Under the pieces are notes generated by a model. The model had not been told where the DNA came from. It did not search any database and saw only the letters and a list, made by a program, of their open reading frames with translations. DNA of 64,000 bases from Acidovorax sp. RAC01 (GTDB lineage: Bacteria > Pseudomonadota > Gammaproteobacteria > Burkholderiales > Burkholderiaceae_C). Position 1 is the first letter of the stretch. Each line of letters starts with the position of its first letter. Location of the stretch: NCBI RefSeq assembly GCF_001714725.1, contig NZ_CP016447.1, positions 2,433,001 to 2,497,000 on the forward strand, given 5' to 3'. This document shows positions 8,694 through 17,671 of the stretch, one piece after another. The translations under genes were made by a program, and so were the position numbers.

Positions 8694-9530
8694 ATGGAGC
8701 AACCACTGCCTCTGCTGCAACGCCGCGAGGGCGCGGTGCTCGTGCTCTCCAACAACAACCCCGCCGCGCGCAATGCGCTGTCGCTCGCGTTCTACGCGGC
8801 GCTGACCGAGGCGCTGGCCCAGGCCGAGGCCGACCCCACCGTGGGCGCCATCGTGCTCACGGGCGAGGGCGGGCACTTCTGTGCAGGCGGCGATCTGCGC
8901 CAGCTGGCCAAGCGCCGCGAGCTGCCCATTGAAGAGCGCCGTGCCAAGCTCGAAGGCCTGCACGACCTGATCCGTACCGTACGCGATTGCCGCAAGCCCG
9001 TGATTGCTGCCGTGGAGGGCGCCGCCGCTGGTGCTGGCCTGTCGCTGGCGCTGGCCTGCGACATGCTGGTGGCTGCGCGCAATGCCGTGTTCTCGGTGGC
9101 CTACGTGAAAGTGGGCCTCACGCCCGATGGCGGCGCCACGGCCTTCCTGGCAGAGTTCGTGTCGCGCCAGGTGCTGGCCGAGCTGTGCCTCACGGGCGAG
9201 CGCATCTCGGGCGAGCGGCTGCATGCACTGGGCCCGGTCAACCGACTGGCCGAACCGGGTGAGGCGCTGACCCAGGCATTGGCATTGGCCGCGAAGGTAG
9301 CGACCGGGCCGGACCTGGCCATGGGTCGCATCAAGGCGCTGTGCCGCAGTGCGTATGCGCAGCCACTGGACGCCCAGCTGGAGCTGGAAGCGCAGCTCAT
9401 GGTGCAGTCGCAAGCCACCGAAGAATCCCGCGAAGGCATTGGTGCGTTTCTGGAAAAACGCCCGGCCGATTTCGCCCGCCTGCGCCAGGTCAATGCCGCT
9501 GGCGCGGGTACACAAGACACTACGCAATGA
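8694..9530 (+). CDS. Enoyl-CoA hydratase/isomerase family protein (PaaG-like isomerase candidate)
   Basis: A 278-residue crotonase-fold protein. The oxyanion-hole motifs are present (HFCAGGDL, AAAGAGLSLAL), but both hydratase glutamates are missing: the first site reads GAGLSLAL and the second TPDGG, with D145. PaaG-type enoyl-CoA isomerases use an aspartate in that position, so double-bond isomerisation is more likely than hydration. I took the ATG at 8694, four bases after the upstream stop; a longer in-frame start would overlap the dehydrogenase. The stop overlaps the CoA-transferase start (ATGA), which implies coupled translation. Confidence 0.87.
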   Translation: MEQPLPLLQRREGAVLVLSNNNPAARNALSLAFYAALTEALAQAEADPTVGAIVLTGEGGHFCAGGDLRQLAKRRELPIEERRAKLEGLHDLIRTVRDCRKPVIAAVEGAAAGAGLSLALACDMLVAARNAVFSVAYVKVGLTPDGGATAFLAEFVSRQVLAELCLTGERISGERLHALGPVNRLAEPGEALTQALALAAKVATGPDLAMGRIKALCRSAYAQPLDAQLELEAQLMVQSQATEESREGIGAFLEKRPADFARLRQVNAAGAGTQDTTQ

Positions 9531-10777
9531 CCACCACAACCCCCACACCCGCATTGCCCGAAGGCATGGACTTCCCGCTCGAAGGCGTGCGCGTGCTCGA
9601 CCTCTCGCGCGTGTTTGCCGGGCCGCTGTGCGGCCAGGTGCTGGCCGATTTTGGTGCCGACGTCATCAAGGTGGAGCACCCCGGCCGGGGCGACGACACC
9701 CGCGACTGGGGCATGCGCATCGGCAAGACGGAGACCACCTACTACAACAGCATGAACCGCAACAAGCGGTCCATCACGGTGGATTTGCAGACGCCCGAAG
9801 GCGTGAAGATCATCCGCGACCTGCTGCCGCAGTGCGACGTGGTGGTGCAGAACTTCAAGACCGGTGGCGCTGAAAAGCTGGGCCTGGGCTACGAGCAGCT
9901 CAAGGCCATCAAGCCCGACCTCATCTACTGCTCGGTGGCGGGCTACGACAGCTCCGGCCCCGAGGCCAAGCGCCCCGGTTATGACCTGGTGATCCAGGGC
10001 GAGGCGGGGCTGATGGCGCTCAACGGCGAGGCCAGCCAGCCACCCCTGAAGTTCGGCGTAGCGGCCGTGGACATGATGACCGGCATGTACGCCGCGCAGG
10101 CCGTGCTGGCCGCGCTGTTCCGGCGGGAGCGCACGGGCCAGGGCCGCCACATCGAGATGGCGCTGTACGACTGCGGCCTGATGATTACCGGCTACTACGG
10201 GCTCGACGCCATGCTGCTGGGCCATGACCCGCAGCGCTACGGCAACGCGCATCCGTCCATCGTGCCCTACGGCATGTTCGAGGCCCAGGATGGGCCGCTC
10301 ATCATCGCCGTGGGCAACAACAGCCAGTTCGACAAGTTCTGCCGCCAGGTGGTGATGCGCCCGGACATTGTGGAAGACCCCCGTTTTGCCACCAATGTCG
10401 AACGTGCCCGCAATCGACTGACCCTGCTGCCCGAGATGAAGGCATTGATTGCCAGCTTCCCGCGCGATGTGCTGCTCGAACGCCTGACCGCTGCTGGCAT
10501 ACCTTGCGGCCGCGTGGCCGGCTTGCATGAAGCGCTGACCAGCGAACGCACGCGCCGCGGCGGCCTGCTGCAGGAAATGCCCCACCCCGTAGCGGGCACC
10601 ACGCATGTATTCGCGCCGCCTTATCGGCTGGACGGCCAGCGCCTGCCCATCCGCAACGCACCGCCCACCCTGGGCGCCGCTACGCGCGAGGTGCTGCAGC
10701 AACTGCTGCAACTGCCCGAGGCCGAGCTGCAGGCCTTGCGCGACAAGGGCGTGCTCACGCTGCCACCGCTCCCATAA
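9527..10777 (+). CDS. Family III CoA-transferase (CaiB/BaiF type)
   Basis: This 416-residue protein begins GVRVLDLSRVFAGPLCGQ, continues DFGADVIKVEHPGRGDDTR and carries a family-type aspartate, D215, in HIEMALYDCGL. Together these define the formyl-CoA transferase/CaiB group. It would move CoA from a donor thioester to a free acid and so activate a substrate without ATP. Its ATG overlaps the previous stop, which places it firmly in the beta-oxidation operon. Donor and acceptor cannot be told from sequence; succinyl-CoA and a dicarboxylate would suit the neighbours. Confidence 0.9.
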   Translation: MTTTTPTPALPEGMDFPLEGVRVLDLSRVFAGPLCGQVLADFGADVIKVEHPGRGDDTRDWGMRIGKTETTYYNSMNRNKRSITVDLQTPEGVKIIRDLLPQCDVVVQNFKTGGAEKLGLGYEQLKAIKPDLIYCSVAGYDSSGPEAKRPGYDLVIQGEAGLMALNGEASQPPLKFGVAAVDMMTGMYAAQAVLAALFRRERTGQGRHIEMALYDCGLMITGYYGLDAMLLGHDPQRYGNAHPSIVPYGMFEAQDGPLIIAVGNNSQFDKFCRQVVMRPDIVEDPRFATNVERARNRLTLLPEMKALIASFPRDVLLERLTAAGIPCGRVAGLHEALTSERTRRGGLLQEMPHPVAGTTHVFAPPYRLDGQRLPIRNAPPTLGAATREVLQQLLQLPEAELQALRDKGVLTLPPLP

Positions 10778-10832
10778 CTATCAAAACCATAGCGGACGGC
10801 GCTTCTCGGATAAGCGCCAGAAGCCTTTTTCC
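10778..10832 (+). repeat. AT-rich dispersed intergenic element, copy b
   Basis: It begins CTATCAAAACCATAGC straight after the CoA-transferase stop, then forms a stem GGCGCTT/AAGCGCC with a 7-base loop and ends in AAGCCTTTTT. The stem plus T-run resembles a weak intrinsic terminator between the CoA-transferase and the binding-protein gene. Confidence 0.65.
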
Positions 10833-10852
10833 ATTGCAACCCGGAGACAAAC

Positions 10853-11860
10853 ATGAACTTCTTCCGCATTCCCCGGCGCAGGGCCCTGCAAGGCCTGGCC
10901 GCCCTGGTCAGCACCGGTCTGCTGGGCTCGGCCCTGGCGCAGGCTGGCAAGGACGCCTGGCCCGCCAAGCCCATCAAGCTGATCGTGCCCTACCAGGCCG
11001 GTGGCGCCACCGACATCACCGCCCGCACGTTGGGCGAAAAGCTCTCGGCCCGTCTGGGCCAGCCCGTGCTGGTGGACAACCGCGGTGGTGCGGGCGGCGT
11101 CACTGGCACCGACCAGGCGCTCAAGTCACCGGCCGACGGCTACACCCTGCTGGTATCGCTGGGCACCACCATGCTCATCAACCAGTTTCTGTACGAGCGT
11201 CTGCCCTACCAGCCGCAAAAGGACCAGACCCTCATCACCCAGATCGCGCTGGCGCCCGTGGTGCTGCTGGTGAACCCGCAGCTGCCCGTCAACAACGCGT
11301 CGGAGCTGATGGCCTACATTGAGCGCAACAAGGGCAAGATCGCTTACGGCTCGTGGGGCGCGGGCTCGTATGCCCACCTGGCGGGCGCGTGGCTGTCCGA
11401 CAAGTACAAGGCCGACATGAACCATGTGCCCTACAAGGGCGAGGCCCCCATGCTGCAGGACCTGGTGGGCGGTCAGTTCCAGATGGCTTTTGCCAGCCTG
11501 CAGTCGGCCCGTCCGTATCTCGAGTCAGGCCGCCTCAAGCCGCTGGCCGTGACCGGCACGCAGCGCATGGACGCGCTGCCCAAGCTGGCCACCATGTCCG
11601 AGCAGGGCATCAAGGACGAGGTGTTCCAGGTGACCGGCTGGGTGGGCATGAGCGCCCCCGCCAAGACCCCGCCTGAAGTGGTCGCCCGCCTGGGCACCGA
11701 GCTGCAGGCCATCATCGCCATGCCTGAGGTGCGCGAGCGCATCCAGCAGATGGGCTTCATCCCCGTGGGCAGCAGCCCCGAGCAGTTCAACGCCCAGTTC
11801 AAGAAGGACGCGCCCGTTTGGGAGCGCGTCGTGAAGGTGTCGGGCGCGAAATTGGACTAA
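10853..11860 (+). CDS. Tripartite tricarboxylate transporter (Bug/TctC) substrate-binding protein 1
   Basis: A 335-residue periplasmic binding protein of the Bug family. A signal peptide with arginines at the front (RIPRRRALQGL) ends near SALAQA. The first mature motif is WPAKPIKLIVPYQAGGATD, followed by a ligand-loop-type stretch with GGAGGVTGTD and the later motif HVPYKGEAPML. CCCGGAG precedes the ATG. No TctA or TctB membrane subunit is present nearby, so it is an orphan receptor that must work with distant transporter subunits or in sensing. The downstream enzymes suggest a carboxylic acid ligand. Confidence 0.9.
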   Translation: MNFFRIPRRRALQGLAALVSTGLLGSALAQAGKDAWPAKPIKLIVPYQAGGATDITARTLGEKLSARLGQPVLVDNRGGAGGVTGTDQALKSPADGYTLLVSLGTTMLINQFLYERLPYQPQKDQTLITQIALAPVVLLVNPQLPVNNASELMAYIERNKGKIAYGSWGAGSYAHLAGAWLSDKYKADMNHVPYKGEAPMLQDLVGGQFQMAFASLQSARPYLESGRLKPLAVTGTQRMDALPKLATMSEQGIKDEVFQVTGWVGMSAPAKTPPEVVARLGTELQAIIAMPEVRERIQQMGFIPVGSSPEQFNAQFKKDAPVWERVVKVSGAKLD

Positions 11861-11896
11861 CACCCCCTGAGCCGCTGCGAGGCTTCCCCCGCTCTC

Positions 11897-11920
11897 GCAA
11901 CGCTGCGCGTTGCGGGCAGG
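11897..11920. repeat. Short inverted repeat between two binding-protein genes
   Basis: GCAACGC-TGC-GCGTTGC forms a 7-bp hairpin within a GC-rich 170-base gap. There is no T-run, so a transcript-stabilising or REP-like role is as likely as termination. Nothing else recognisable lies in this gap. Confidence 0.4.
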
Positions 11921-12031
11921 GGACGCAGCCAGCGCGGCGGGGCGGCCCTTGCGCGGCTGCCCTCTCCTGGGCAGCGCCGGTTGCGTCGGGCGTGACCCAG
12001 CGCAAAAGCTGAAAATAAAAACGGATCCCTG

Positions 12032-13045
12032 ATGACGAAAAAATCTCTTTTCCCAGCCGCCTTCTCGCGTCGCGCGATGCTTGCAACTGCTGCGGCTGTA
12101 TCGGCTTTTGGCCTGCTGGGCACCGCCCCGGCACACGCCCAGGCCTGGCCCAACAAGATGATCAAGCTGGTGGTGCCCTTCCCGGCAGGTGGCCCCACAG
12201 ACACTGCCTCGCGCATCGTGGGCCAAAAGCTAGCCGAGCGCCTGAAGCAGCCCGTGGTGGTGGAAAACCGCGCGGGCGCGTCGGGCTCGATTGCCGCGCA
12301 GCAGATTGCCAAGACCCCGGGCGACGGCTACACGCTGATGATGCTGGCCACGCCCACGCTGCTGGCGCCGCACCTGTACAAGAAGGCGGGCTACGACACC
12401 ACCAAGGATTTCGTGCCCGTGGCCACGGTGTACGACCTGCCCATCGTGGTGGTGGTCAACCCGGCGCAGATGCCCTCGGTGACCGACCTGCAAAAGCTCA
12501 TCACCCACGCCAAGGCGCGGCCGGGCCAGCTCAACTACACGTCCTCGGGCGTGGGCAGCTTTGGCCACCTGAGCATGGAGCTGCTCAAGCAGCTCGGCAA
12601 GTTCGAGATGGAGCATGTGCCCTACAAGGGCGGTGTGCCCGCCATCACCGATACGCTGGGCGGCCAGGTGCCCATGATGTATGCCGACCTCGTTGCGGCG
12701 CTGCCCCACATCCAGACCGGCAAGCTGCGCGCCATTGCCGTGGGCTCGCCGCAGCGCGTGGGCGTGATCCCCAACGTGCCCACCATTGCAGAGCAGGGCT
12801 TCAAGGGCTTTGACGCTGTCTCGTGGGGTGGCCTGATGGCGCCGCCCGGCACCCCCAAGGACGTGGTCGAGCGCATCAGCACCGAAGTGAAGGCCATCCT
12901 GGCCGACAAGGAAGTGCAGGACAAGCTGCTCAACGCGGGGGCCATCGCCAACTTCCAGGGGCCTGCGCAAATGGCGCAGCGCGTGAGTGGCGACTACGCC
13001 AAGTGGGGCCAGGTGATCCGCGACAAGGGCATCACCTTCGAGTAA
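12032..13045 (+). CDS. Bug/TctC substrate-binding protein 2
   Basis: This is the second Bug-family receptor of the cluster, 337 residues. It has a cleavable signal peptide (SRRAMLATAAAVSAF up to AHAQA) and the family motifs MIKLVVPFPAGGPTDTASR, RAGASGSIAAQQ and EHVPYKGGVPAITD. It differs throughout from copy 1, so the two probably bind different ligands. The AMP-forming ligase starts only 10 bases after its stop, which ties ligand capture to CoA activation in one transcript. Confidence 0.9.
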   Translation: MTKKSLFPAAFSRRAMLATAAAVSAFGLLGTAPAHAQAWPNKMIKLVVPFPAGGPTDTASRIVGQKLAERLKQPVVVENRAGASGSIAAQQIAKTPGDGYTLMMLATPTLLAPHLYKKAGYDTTKDFVPVATVYDLPIVVVVNPAQMPSVTDLQKLITHAKARPGQLNYTSSGVGSFGHLSMELLKQLGKFEMEHVPYKGGVPAITDTLGGQVPMMYADLVAALPHIQTGKLRAIAVGSPQRVGVIPNVPTIAEQGFKGFDAVSWGGLMAPPGTPKDVVERISTEVKAILADKEVQDKLLNAGAIANFQGPAQMAQRVSGDYAKWGQVIRDKGITFE

Positions 13046-13055
13046 AAGCTTTGCC

Positions 13056-14621
13056 ATGACCAGCGTTGCCACTCCTGCTCCTTTCCCGCCATTCAGGCTT
13101 GTCTCCGACCTGCTGCGCGAGCACGCGCAGCAGCGCCCCCAGGCCAGCGCGCTGGCCGATGACGACACGGCGCTGAACTGGGCCGCGCTCGATGCGCTGG
13201 TAGACCGCGTGGCCGCATCGCTGCAGCAGCGGGGCCTGCAGGCGGGCGATGTGGTGGCCGTGTGCGCCGCGTCGTCGGTGCGTTATGCCGCCGTGTACCT
13301 GGGCGCCCTGCGTGCGGGTGTGGTGGTGGCACCGCTGGCGCCATCCGTTACGCCCGATGCCATGGCATCGATGCTGGGCGACGCCCAGGCGCGCGTGCTG
13401 TTTGCCGATGTGCAGGGCAGGGCGGCAGTGCCGCCTGCGGTGATGCAAGGTGCCGGTGCGCTCGCCCTGGTGGCGCTGGACGATGCCGGGGTGGGCACGC
13501 TGTGGGACGAATGGCTCGCTCCCGAAGGCTCAGTGCCGCACCCGGTGGCCGTGGGGCCCGAGCACCCGTTCAACATCATTTATTCATCCGGCACCACCGG
13601 CAACCCCAAGGGCATCGTGCAATCGCACGGCATGCGCTGGGCGCACCTGGTGCGCGGCCTGGCGCAGGGCTACGGGCCCGACAGCGTCACGCTGCTGGCC
13701 ACGCCGCTGTATTCCAACACCACGCTGGTGTCGTTCTTCCCCGGCCTGGGCTGGGGCGGCTGCGTGCGGCTGATGCCGAAGTTTGACGCGCTGCGCTATT
13801 TGCAGACCGCGCAGGACATCCGCGCCACGCATTCGATGCTGGTGCCGGTGCAATACCAGCGCATCATGGCGCTGCCGCAGTTTGGCGAGTTTGACCTGTC
13901 ATCGTTTCGTGCCAAGTTCTGCACCAGCGCGCCGTTTCGCGCCGAACTCAAGGCCGACATCCTGGCGCGCTGGCCGGGCGCGCTGTACGAGTTTTACGGC
14001 ATGACCGAGGGCGGGGGCACCTGCATCCTGGCGGCGCATGAGCACCCGGACAAGCTGCACACCGTGGGCCAGCCTGCATCGACCAGCGACATCCGCCTGA
14101 TTGATGAAGACGGCAACGAACTGCCGCCCGGTGCCGCCGGCGAGGTGGTGGGCCATTCGCCCGGCATGATGACTGGCTACCACCGCCAGCCCGACAAGAC
14201 GCGCGAGGCCGAGTGGTTTGACGCCACCGGCAAGCGCTTCATTCGCACCGGCGATGTGGGCCGGTTTGACGCGCAGGGCTTTTTGACCCTGCTCGACCGC
14301 CGCAAGGACATGGTCATCAGCGGCGGCTTCAACATCTACCCCAGCGACCTCGAGGCCGAGCTGCGCAAGCACCCGGCCGTGGAGGACGTGGCCGTGACCG
14401 GCGTGCCCTCCGAACAGTGGGGCGAGACGCCGGTGGCCTTTGTGTGCCGCCGACCCGGCGCCACCGACGATGCCGGCCAGATCATGGCCTGGTACAACGC
14501 CCGCGCGGGCAAGACGCAGCGGCTGGCCGCGCTGCATTTCATCGACGAGCTGCCGCGCAGCGCGATTGGCAAGGTGCTCAAGCGCGAGTTGCGCGACCTG
14601 CACCAGACGCTGTCGAAGTGA
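13056..14621 (+). CDS. AMP-forming acyl-CoA synthetase (ANL superfamily)
   Basis: A 521-residue ligase that activates a carboxylic acid with ATP through an acyl-AMP and transfers it to CoA. All core motifs are visible: the P-loop-like [12 protein letters not shown] near residue 175, [20 protein letters not shown], the hinge [20 protein letters not shown] and the C-terminal catalytic lysine in [14 protein letters not shown]. It lies 10 bases after the second binding protein and just before etfB. The substrate is unknown. The cluster therefore has two activation routes, this ligase and the CoA-transferase. Confidence 0.9.
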   Translation: MTSVATPAPFPPFRLVSDLLREHAQQRPQASALADDDTALNWAALDALVDRVAASLQQRGLQAGDVVAVCAASSVRYAAVYLGALRAGVVVAPLAPSVTPDAMASMLGDAQARVLFADVQGRAAVPPAVMQGAGALALVALDDAGVGTLWDEWLAPEGSVPHPVAVGPEHPFNIIYSSGTTGNPKGIVQSHGMRWAHLVRGLAQGYGPDSVTLLATPLYSNTTLVSFFPGLGWGGCVRLMPKFDALRYLQTAQDIRATHSMLVPVQYQRIMALPQFGEFDLSSFRAKFCTSAPFRAELKADILARWPGALYEFYGMTEGGGTCILAAHEHPDKLHTVGQPASTSDIRLIDEDGNELPPGAAGEVVGHSPGMMTGYHRQPDKTREAEWFDATGKRFIRTGDVGRFDAQGFLTLLDRRKDMVISGGFNIYPSDLEAELRKHPAVEDVAVTGVPSEQWGETPVAFVCRRPGATDDAGQIMAWYNARAGKTQRLAALHFIDELPRSAIGKVLKRELRDLHQTLSK

Positions 14622-14653
14622 CCGATTCCCCGTTTTTTCAGAAAGACCCAACC

Positions 14654-15403
14654 ATGAAAGTTCTCGTTCCCGTCAAACGCGTGGTGGACTACAACGTGAA
14701 GGTCCGCGTCAAATCGGACAACACGGGTGTGGACATCGCCAACGTGAAGATGAGCATGAACCCCTTTGACGAAATCGCCGTTGAAGAGGCCGTGCGCCTG
14801 AAAGAAAAAGGCCTGGTGACCGAAGTCATCGCTGTGAGCTGCGGCGTGGCCCAGTGCCAGGAAACCCTGCGCACCGCCATGGCCATTGGTGCCGACCGCG
14901 CCATCCTGGTCGAGACCGACGTCGAACTGCAGCCCCTGGCCGTCGCCAAGATCTTGAAGGCCCTGGTCGACAAAGAGCAACCCCAGCTCATCATCCTGGG
15001 CAAACAAGCCATCGACGACGACGCCAACCAGACCGGCCAGATGCTGGCTGCCCTGGCCGACCTGCCCCAGGCCACCTTCGCCAGCAAGGTGGAACTCGCA
15101 GCCGACAAAGTCAGCGTGACCCGCGAAGTCGACGGCGGCCTGGAAACCCTGGCCCTGACGCTCCCCGCAGTCATCACCACCGACCTGCGCCTGAACGAGC
15201 CCCGCTACGTCACCTTGCCCAACATCATGAAGGCCAAGAAAAAGCAGCTCGACACCGTCAAGCCCGAAGACCTCGGTGTGGACGTGGCCCCCCGCCTGAA
15301 AACCCTGAAAGTGACCGAACCCGCCAAGCGCGGCGCAGGCATCAAGGTGGCCGATGTCGCGGCCCTGGTCGAAAAACTCAAGAACGAAGCGAAGGTGATC
15401 TAA
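14654..15403 (+). CDS. etfB: Electron transfer flavoprotein beta subunit
   Basis: This is the 249-residue small subunit of ETF, which takes electrons from acyl-CoA dehydrogenases and passes them to ETF-ubiquinone oxidoreductase. The start [16 protein letters not shown] and the AMP-binding stretch [17 protein letters not shown] are typical of EtfB, as is the conserved [18 protein letters not shown] chose the ATG at 14654 because it opens on the conserved start; in-frame upstream codons lie inside the ligase gene. Its stop abuts the etfA start. Confidence 0.95.
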   Translation: MKVLVPVKRVVDYNVKVRVKSDNTGVDIANVKMSMNPFDEIAVEEAVRLKEKGLVTEVIAVSCGVAQCQETLRTAMAIGADRAILVETDVELQPLAVAKILKALVDKEQPQLIILGKQAIDDDANQTGQMLAALADLPQATFASKVELAADKVSVTREVDGGLETLALTLPAVITTDLRLNEPRYVTLPNIMKAKKKQLDTVKPEDLGVDVAPRLKTLKVTEPAKRGAGIKVADVAALVEKLKNEAKVI

Positions 15404-16336
15404 ATGTCGGTACTCGTTATTGCTGAACACGACAACGCGTCCATCAAGGGCGCCACCCTGAACACCGTCATCGCCGCAGTCGCCTGCGGTGGCGACGTAC
15501 ACGTGCTCGTCGCAGGCCACAACGCCGGCGCCGCCGCACAGGCAGCCGCCCAGATCTCGGGTGTTGCCAAGGTCATCCACGCCGACGCCCCCGGCCTGGA
15601 ACACGGCCTGGCTGAAAACGTCGCCGCCCAGGTACTGGCCATCGCCAGCAACTACAGCCACATCCTGTTCCCCGCCACCGCCAGCGGCAAGAACATCGCC
15701 CCCCGCGTGGCGGCCAAGCTCGACGTCGCCCAGATCAGCGACATCACCAAGGTCATCGCAGCCGACACGTTTGAGCGCCCCATCTACGCCGGCAACGCCA
15801 TTGCCACCGTGCAAAGCAGCGACAGCGTCAAGGTCATCACCGTGCGCACCACCGGCTTTGACGCCGCAGCCGCAACGGGTGGCAGCGCAGCCGTCGAAAC
15901 CGCAGCCGCCACAACCGACAACGGCAAGAGCAGCTTCCTGGGCAGCGAAATCGCCAAGAGCGACCGCCCCGAACTCACAGCCGCCAAGATCATCGTCTCC
16001 GGTGGCCGGGCGCTGGGCAGCAAGGAAAAGTTCGACGAAGTCATGACCCCCCTGGCCGACAAGCTGGGCGCTGCCCTGGGTGCCAGCCGCGCCGCGGTGG
16101 ACGCAGGCTACGCGCCCAACGACTGGCAAGTGGGGCAGACCGGCAAGATCGTGGCGCCACAGCTATATGTGGCGGCGGGCATCTCGGGCGCCATCCAGCA
16201 CTTGGCGGGCATGAAGGACTCCAAGGTGATCGTGGCGATCAACAAGGATGCCGAGGCGCCGATCTTCAGCGTGGCTGACTATGGGCTGGAGGCGGACTTG
16301 TTTGCGGCGGTGCCGGAACTGGTCAAGGCCCTGTAA
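15404..16336 (+). CDS. etfA: Electron transfer flavoprotein alpha subunit
   Basis: A 310-residue EtfA that starts on the base after the etfB stop, so the subunits are made together. The N-terminal alpha/beta domain begins [13 protein letters not shown]. The C-terminal FAD domain has [33 protein letters not shown] and the end motif [20 protein letters not shown]. Its place after two acyl-CoA dehydrogenase genes indicates that the pathway brings its own electron carrier, although the pair may also serve general fatty-acid oxidation. Confidence 0.95.
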   Translation: MSVLVIAEHDNASIKGATLNTVIAAVACGGDVHVLVAGHNAGAAAQAAAQISGVAKVIHADAPGLEHGLAENVAAQVLAIASNYSHILFPATASGKNIAPRVAAKLDVAQISDITKVIAADTFERPIYAGNAIATVQSSDSVKVITVRTTGFDAAAATGGSAAVETAAATTDNGKSSFLGSEIAKSDRPELTAAKIIVSGGRALGSKEKFDEVMTPLADKLGAALGASRAAVDAGYAPNDWQVGQTGKIVAPQLYVAAGISGAIQHLAGMKDSKVIVAINKDAEAPIFSVADYGLEADLFAAVPELVKAL

Positions 16337-16361
16337 GACGTGTTCTGGTGATGGCAACCGG

Positions 16362-16389
16362 CCCTTTCCCGTGCACAAGCAGGAAAGGG
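16362..16389 (+). terminator. Hairpin after etfA, possible weak terminator
   Basis: CCCTTTCC and GGAAAGGG form an 8-bp stem around a 12-base loop, 25 bases after the etfA stop. Only a short TCATTT follows, so termination would be inefficient. An AT-rich dispersed element comes directly after it. Confidence 0.4.
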
Positions 16390-16394
16390 TCATT

Positions 16395-16452
16395 TGCTAT
16401 TAAATGTATAGCTTTAAGTGCATATTTATCAAGCGCTGAAGCCTGATTTGAC
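16395..16452 (+). repeat. AT-rich dispersed intergenic element, copy c
   Basis: TGCTATTAAATGTATAGC is followed by AAGTGCATATTTATCAAGCG and the end AAGCCTGATTTGAC. The first 11 bases match copy d, and the AAGCC end resembles copies b and f. It lies between etfA and the third binding-protein gene. Confidence 0.65.
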
Positions 16453-16473
16453 AAGAAAAACGGAGACAAAACC

Positions 16474-17457
16474 ATGAACGCACCCCTTTCCCGCCGCACC
16501 TTCGTCCACGCAGGCGCTGCCGCATGGGCCAGCGCGGCGCTGCCCGCCATGGCGCAAACCGCGTGGCCCAGCAAGCCGATCCGGATCATCGTGCCCTACA
16601 CGGCCGGCGGCTTTACCGACCAGATGGCGCGCCTCGTGCAGGTGGGCCTGCAAAAGGCGCTGGGCCAGCCCATCGTGATCGAGAACAAGGCCGGTGCCAA
16701 CAGCATCATCGGTGTGGATGCCGTGGCCAAGGCCGCGCCGGACGGTCACACCTTTGGCGTGGTGATTGCGGCCTATGCCGCCAACACCAGCCTGTACCCC
16801 AAGCTGCCCTACAACCCGCGCAAGGACCTGGTGGGCGTGTCGCTCATGGGGGTGTCGCCGCTGCTGGCGGCGGTGCCCAACAACGCGCCATTCAAGAACA
16901 CGAAGGAACTCGTGGCCTATGCCAAGGCCAATCCCGGAAAGATCAGCTTTGGCTCATCGGGCACCGGCTCGGCAGCGCACCTGACCAGCGAGCTGATGAA
17001 GGCGCTCACGCAGACGTACATGCTGCACATTCCCTACCGGGGTGCATCGCCAGCCTTTACCGACCTGCTGGGCGGCCAGATCCAGCTGTTTTTCGATGCC
17101 CCCACGGGCTTGATCCAGGCTGGCAAGGCGGGCCGCGTGCGCCTCATTGGCGTTTCGGGCGAAAAGCGCCTGCCTGCGGTGCCTGATGTGCCCACGTTCA
17201 TCGAGCAGGGCATCCCGGGCCTGGTGGGCAGCACCTGGGCCAGCATGATCGCCCCGGCCGGCACGCCGCGCGACATCGTCAAGCGCATGTCGGACGCCGT
17301 CAACGCCATCATCCAGAGTGAAGAAACCAAGGCAAAGCTCGAAGCCATGGGTACCTTCCCCGAAGGCACCACGCCCGAGGCCTGCGACGCCTTCATCGAG
17401 GCCGAGACGGTGAAGTGGGGCAAGGTGATCAAGAACGCGGGCGTCACGCTGGACTGA
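16474..17457 (+). CDS. Bug/TctC substrate-binding protein 3
   Basis: The third orphan Bug receptor, 327 residues. Its signal peptide has SRRTFVHAGAAAWASAALPA and ends near AMAQT. Family motifs are IRIIVPYTAGGFTDQMARL, NKAGANSIIGVDAVA and the later IPYRGASPAFTDLLGG. CGGAG stands before the ATG. It is separated from etfA by a hairpin and an AT-rich element, so it may be transcribed on its own. It ends the beta-oxidation block. No membrane subunit accompanies it. Confidence 0.9.
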   Translation: MNAPLSRRTFVHAGAAAWASAALPAMAQTAWPSKPIRIIVPYTAGGFTDQMARLVQVGLQKALGQPIVIENKAGANSIIGVDAVAKAAPDGHTFGVVIAAYAANTSLYPKLPYNPRKDLVGVSLMGVSPLLAAVPNNAPFKNTKELVAYAKANPGKISFGSSGTGSAAHLTSELMKALTQTYMLHIPYRGASPAFTDLLGGQIQLFFDAPTGLIQAGKAGRVRLIGVSGEKRLPAVPDVPTFIEQGIPGLVGSTWASMIAPAGTPRDIVKRMSDAVNAIIQSEETKAKLEAMGTFPEGTTPEACDAFIEAETVKWGKVIKNAGVTLD

Positions 17458-17507
17458 CCAATGCGGAGGGCGGCGGTACCCTCGCCTTCTTCCAGCCTTC
17501 CATGTCC

Positions 17508-17573
17508 CAACCGTTTGGGCTGAGCCTGTCGAAGCCTTGCGCCGCGCTTCGACAGGCTCAGCGTGAACGGTTG
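17508..17573. repeat. Dispersed inverted repeat, copy 3
   Basis: Perfect 17-bp arms GCTGAGCCTGTCGAAGC and GCTTCGACAGGCTCAGC are extended by CAACCGTT and AACGGTTG at the outer ends. It sits between two convergent genes (third Bug gene and rpiR-type gene), the same setting as copy 1. Confidence 0.85.
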
Positions 17574-17671
17574 GCGGGGTACGGAGAACGCGACCGGTCT
17601 CACCGGCGATCCCGGAGTCTGATTCTCAAGAACGGGCGTTTGGGCCGTTGCCCTGGCTTACCCGGCCAGGC

